Assembly: GCA_016934605.1 (NCBI GenBank)
Contig: JAFGSO010000551.1
Location: 1-7,165, forward strand
Direction: 5' to 3'
Length of the DNA stretch: 7,165 bases
Source of the DNA: Calditrichota bacterium
GTDB lineage: Bacteria > Calditrichota > Calditrichia > RBG-13-44-9
Within the stretch, counting starts at the first letter, position 1, and each line of letters starts with the position of its first letter. Position numbers and translations under genes: made by a program. The notes beneath the pieces are model-generated. The model was given only the letters and a program-made list of their open reading frames with translations, made no database searches and was not told where the DNA came from. This document shows positions 5,580 through 7,165 of the stretch, piece after piece.

Positions 5580-6569
5580 CTATTTTTTATAAATGTAGAT
5601 ATTTCCCCCTGATGTTCTAAGATACAATTTCTGACCGCCGCCGTTGACACTACCCTTCACCCAGCCATTATCGTCACCACGCTCTCCTTTGATTTCAAAA
5701 TCACTCTCAACTCTCCCGCTGGTGGTTTTGGCGTCTATATCCACGGCAATATTTTCAGCCATATATACACTGATGCTTCCGCCCGATGTTTCAAGACGGC
5801 AGTTTTCTGCCGGTTGTCTGGATAGATTTACATTTACCGAACCACCGGAGGTAGTCGCTTCGATGGTACCGAGAACTTCGTCCACATTGATACTCCCTCC
5901 GGAAGTTTTGGCATAAACGTTCCCTTGCGCTTCATCAATAGTGATGGAACCACCGGAAGTCCTGGCATCAACATTGCCATTTACCATACCCAGGGTAATA
6001 CTGCCACCGGAGGTTTTCAGATCCGCATCTCCCTTACTTCCCTTCAGAACTATACTTCCCCCCGACGTGACGCCGGTTACGGGTCCCGATATATCGCCAA
6101 ACTTCAGGCTTCCGCCGGAGGTTTCAGCATCCACACTTCCTTCCAGATCGTCCACGGAAATGCTGCCACCGGCTGTTTTCAGATCGACATTATAGCGGCT
6201 CGGTACTGCAATTTCAAACTCGATCTGCAAATTTTCCCGTTTACGGGACCAATCCTCTTTCAATCGGGCAGTTACATTGACATCATCCGGCGTCTGAGAA
6301 AACTCAATATCGAAATTTTTCATAAATTCCTTTTCGTCTTCTTCATCCCAACCACTGAATTTATGAATTACTTTAACGTTTACACTATTGCCCGGAGCGG
6401 TTATCACAGAAATCGCACCAAGATCGGTTCTTAGAAAAAGAGTTCCTCCCTTTGAAACCGTAAACGATTTCTCAATCGTCTGATCCGCCCTGACGATTTC
6501 CCCGGATAAGGTGTTCCCTATCAGAATGCTGAAAATGGCAACTAAAAATATTTTTGTCATACCAATCAT
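5580..6569 (-). CDS. Secreted DUF4097 repeat protein (putative adhesin)
   Basis: A 329-residue exported protein. Its N-terminus has Lys6 and the hydrophobic run IFLVAIFSILIG, a likely Sec signal peptide. The start at 6569 is chosen over the in-frame ATG at 6560 because AAGGGGA lies 6 bases before it. The mature part begins with a beta-rich domain (about 30-120) including a charged WDEEDEKEF stretch. Then comes a row of repeats with the core T-[SA]-G-G-S at Thr122, 140, 158, 176, 194, 212 and 230, exactly 18 residues apart, with further copies at 251 and, as TSGGN, at 309. This is the DUF4097/DUF4098 putative adhesin pattern, a beta-solenoid; adhesion is a family label with little experimental support. 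It starts 21 bases after the permease stop, so the two are likely co-transcribed. An intrinsic terminator follows. Confidence 0.88.
   Translation of the reverse strand: MIGMTKIFLVAIFSILIGNTLSGEIVRADQTIEKSFTVSKGGTLFLRTDLGAISVITAPGNSVNVKVIHKFSGWDEEDEKEFMKNFDIEFSQTPDDVNVTARLKEDWSRKRENLQIEFEIAVPSRYNVDLKTAGGSISVDDLEGSVDAETSGGSLKFGDISGPVTGVTSGGSIVLKGSKGDADLKTSGGSITLGMVNGNVDARTSGGSITIDEAQGNVYAKTSGGSINVDEVLGTIEATTSGGSVNVNLSRQPAENCRLETSGGSISVYMAENIAVDIDAKTTSGRVESDFEIKGERGDDNGWVKGSVNGGGQKLYLRTSGGNIYIYKK
5829..6206 (-). repeat. Seven 54-base coding repeats (18-residue period) in the DUF4097 gene
   Basis: Residues 122-247 of the DUF4097 protein are seven consecutive 18-residue units with no insertion or deletion between them, each starting T-[SA]-G-G-S-[ILV]. 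Typical units read TSGGSITIDEAQGNVYAK and TSGGSINVDEVLGTIEAT. At DNA level only the TSGGS core is strongly alike (CCACCGGA-type sequence on the plus strand), so the copies are old and held by protein structure, not recent duplications. Confidence 0.9.
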
Positions 6570-6575
6570 AGTTTA

Positions 6576-6582
6576 TCCCCTT
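6576..6582 (-). promoter_or_regulatory. Ribosome binding site of the DUF4097 gene
   Basis: AAGGGGA on the minus strand lies 6 bases before ATG 6569, inside the 21-base gap after the permease stop. The alternative ATG at 6560 would be 15 bases away, so this site decides the start. Confidence 0.75.
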
Positions 6583-6590
6583 ATGTTGTT

Positions 6591-7165
6591 TTATTCGTAT
6601 CGCAGAGAATCCACGACCTTCAGCCCGGCTGCTTTATATGCCGGATAAAATCCGGAAAAGATTCCAATGGTTGTTGTGGTAATCAGTGAAGCCAGCACTG
6701 CCCAGAGCGGCACCGTCATCGGGAGACCGGCAGAGATTGATATCAAGGCGGCTAGACCGATTCCCAGGCCAAATCCCAGAATACCGCCCAGTATACAGAG
6801 GGCAACAGCTTCGGATAAAAACTGAAGCATTATATTTACTCTTCTTGCACCCACTGCTTTTCTTATCCCGATTTCCCGGGTTCGTTCAGTCACTGAAACC
6901 AGCATGATATTCATTACACCGATTCCGCCAACAGCCAGTGACACCAGTCCTATCAATATTCCTCCCAGCTGAATATACCTGGCCACACTATTGAATGAAT
7001 CGATGAGTGACTGATTGTAAAAAATATCAAAATCATTCTCCTCACCGGGAGGAACCTTGCGGATTTTCCGCAGAATTCCGATTACCTCACTTTGAGCCTG
7101 ATCAAACAATTCAGTGCTCCTGGCCATCACAGTGATATTCACAGACTGGTTTCTTCCGTATATTT
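6591..7165 (-). CDS. MacB-type ABC transporter permease, C-terminal part (5' end outside window)
   Basis: The last 190 codons of a MacB-family permease; the frame stays open to the window edge, reading IYGRNQSVNITVMAR at the cut, so the GTG at 7142 is internal and not the start. The family exports lipoproteins, peptides or drugs by coupling cytoplasmic ATP hydrolysis to movements of a periplasmic domain. Seen here are the end of the periplasmic domain (through NDFDIFYNQSLI), then a membrane helix around GGILIGLVSLAVGGIGVMNI, the hallmark VSVTERTREIGIRKAVGARR, a second helix around LSEAVALCILGGILGFGLGI, and a last helix around LWAVLASLITTTTIGIFSGF before PAYKAAGLKVVDSLRYE. These are the usual last three helices and the standard C-terminus. 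Whether an ATPase is fused or separate lies outside the window. A secreted DUF4097 gene follows in the same unit. Confidence 0.93.
   Translation of the reverse strand, partial: IYGRNQSVNITVMARSTELFDQAQSEVIGILRKIRKVPPGEENDFDIFYNQSLIDSFNSVARYIQLGGILIGLVSLAVGGIGVMNIMLVSVTERTREIGIRKAVGARRVNIMLQFLSEAVALCILGGILGFGLGIGLAALISISAGLPMTVPLWAVLASLITTTTIGIFSGFYPAYKAAGLKVVDSLRYE

Noticed and set aside
5438..5650. 70-codon open frame on the minus strand running from the DUF4097 gene end towards rlmB
   Set aside because: It overlaps the DUF4097 coding end in another frame and runs through the terminator hairpin, with no family resemblance.
5644..6434. Several open frames on the plus strand opposite the DUF4097 gene, up to 169 codons
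   Set aside because: They arise from the repeated TSGGS codons on the other strand, which leave few stops. They have no ribosome site, no recognisable domain, and overlap each other and a well-supported gene.

Overview
The window is ordinary chromosomal DNA from a diderm (outer-membrane-bearing) bacterium of moderate, slightly AT-leaning base composition. The signs of a diderm are an outer-membrane-type beta-barrel protein, a lipobox lipoprotein, a MacB-type permease and a secreted DUF4097 protein. The mix resembles the FCB side of the tree (Ignavibacteria, Calditrichota or Marinimicrobia-like lineages). That placement rests on protein style only; there is no rRNA or other marker here. I see no insertion sequence, phage gene, CRISPR array, tRNA or rRNA.

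Left part, plus strand (1-2826): the C-terminal 140 codons of NADP-dependent isocitrate dehydrogenase, an 87-base gap, then three genes that overlap end to start. These are a YqeM-like SAM methyltransferase, the ATPase FtsE (8-base overlap) and the permease FtsX (4-base overlap). FtsEX is the ABC-type complex that drives cell-wall hydrolases at division. No EnvC-like or other hydrolase regulator follows ftsX; the next gene is on the opposite strand.

Middle, minus strand (2883-4386): a two-gene unit read right to left, with a signal-peptide protein ending in beta-barrel-like strands (DUF6588-like) followed 13 bases later by a small lipoprotein of unknown function. To its right is a 308-base gene-free stretch with an 11-base direct repeat and a pure pyrimidine tandem repeat.

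Right part, minus strand (4695-7165): the C-terminal end of a MacB-type ABC permease, then 21 bases later a secreted DUF4097 protein with a strict 18-residue repeat, closed by a clear intrinsic terminator. After it comes rlmB, the 23S rRNA 2'-O-methyltransferase, probably on its own promoter.

The most unusual signal is just past the rlmB stop codon. In the -1 frame the sequence stays open and would add 29 residues, ending in two copies of KRKKKKE encoded by a perfect 21-base tandem repeat. A single extra A in an AAAA run next to the stop would fuse this basic tail to RlmB. It may be a sequencing error, a lost tail, programmed frameshifting or chance. I found no wholly new multi-gene system.
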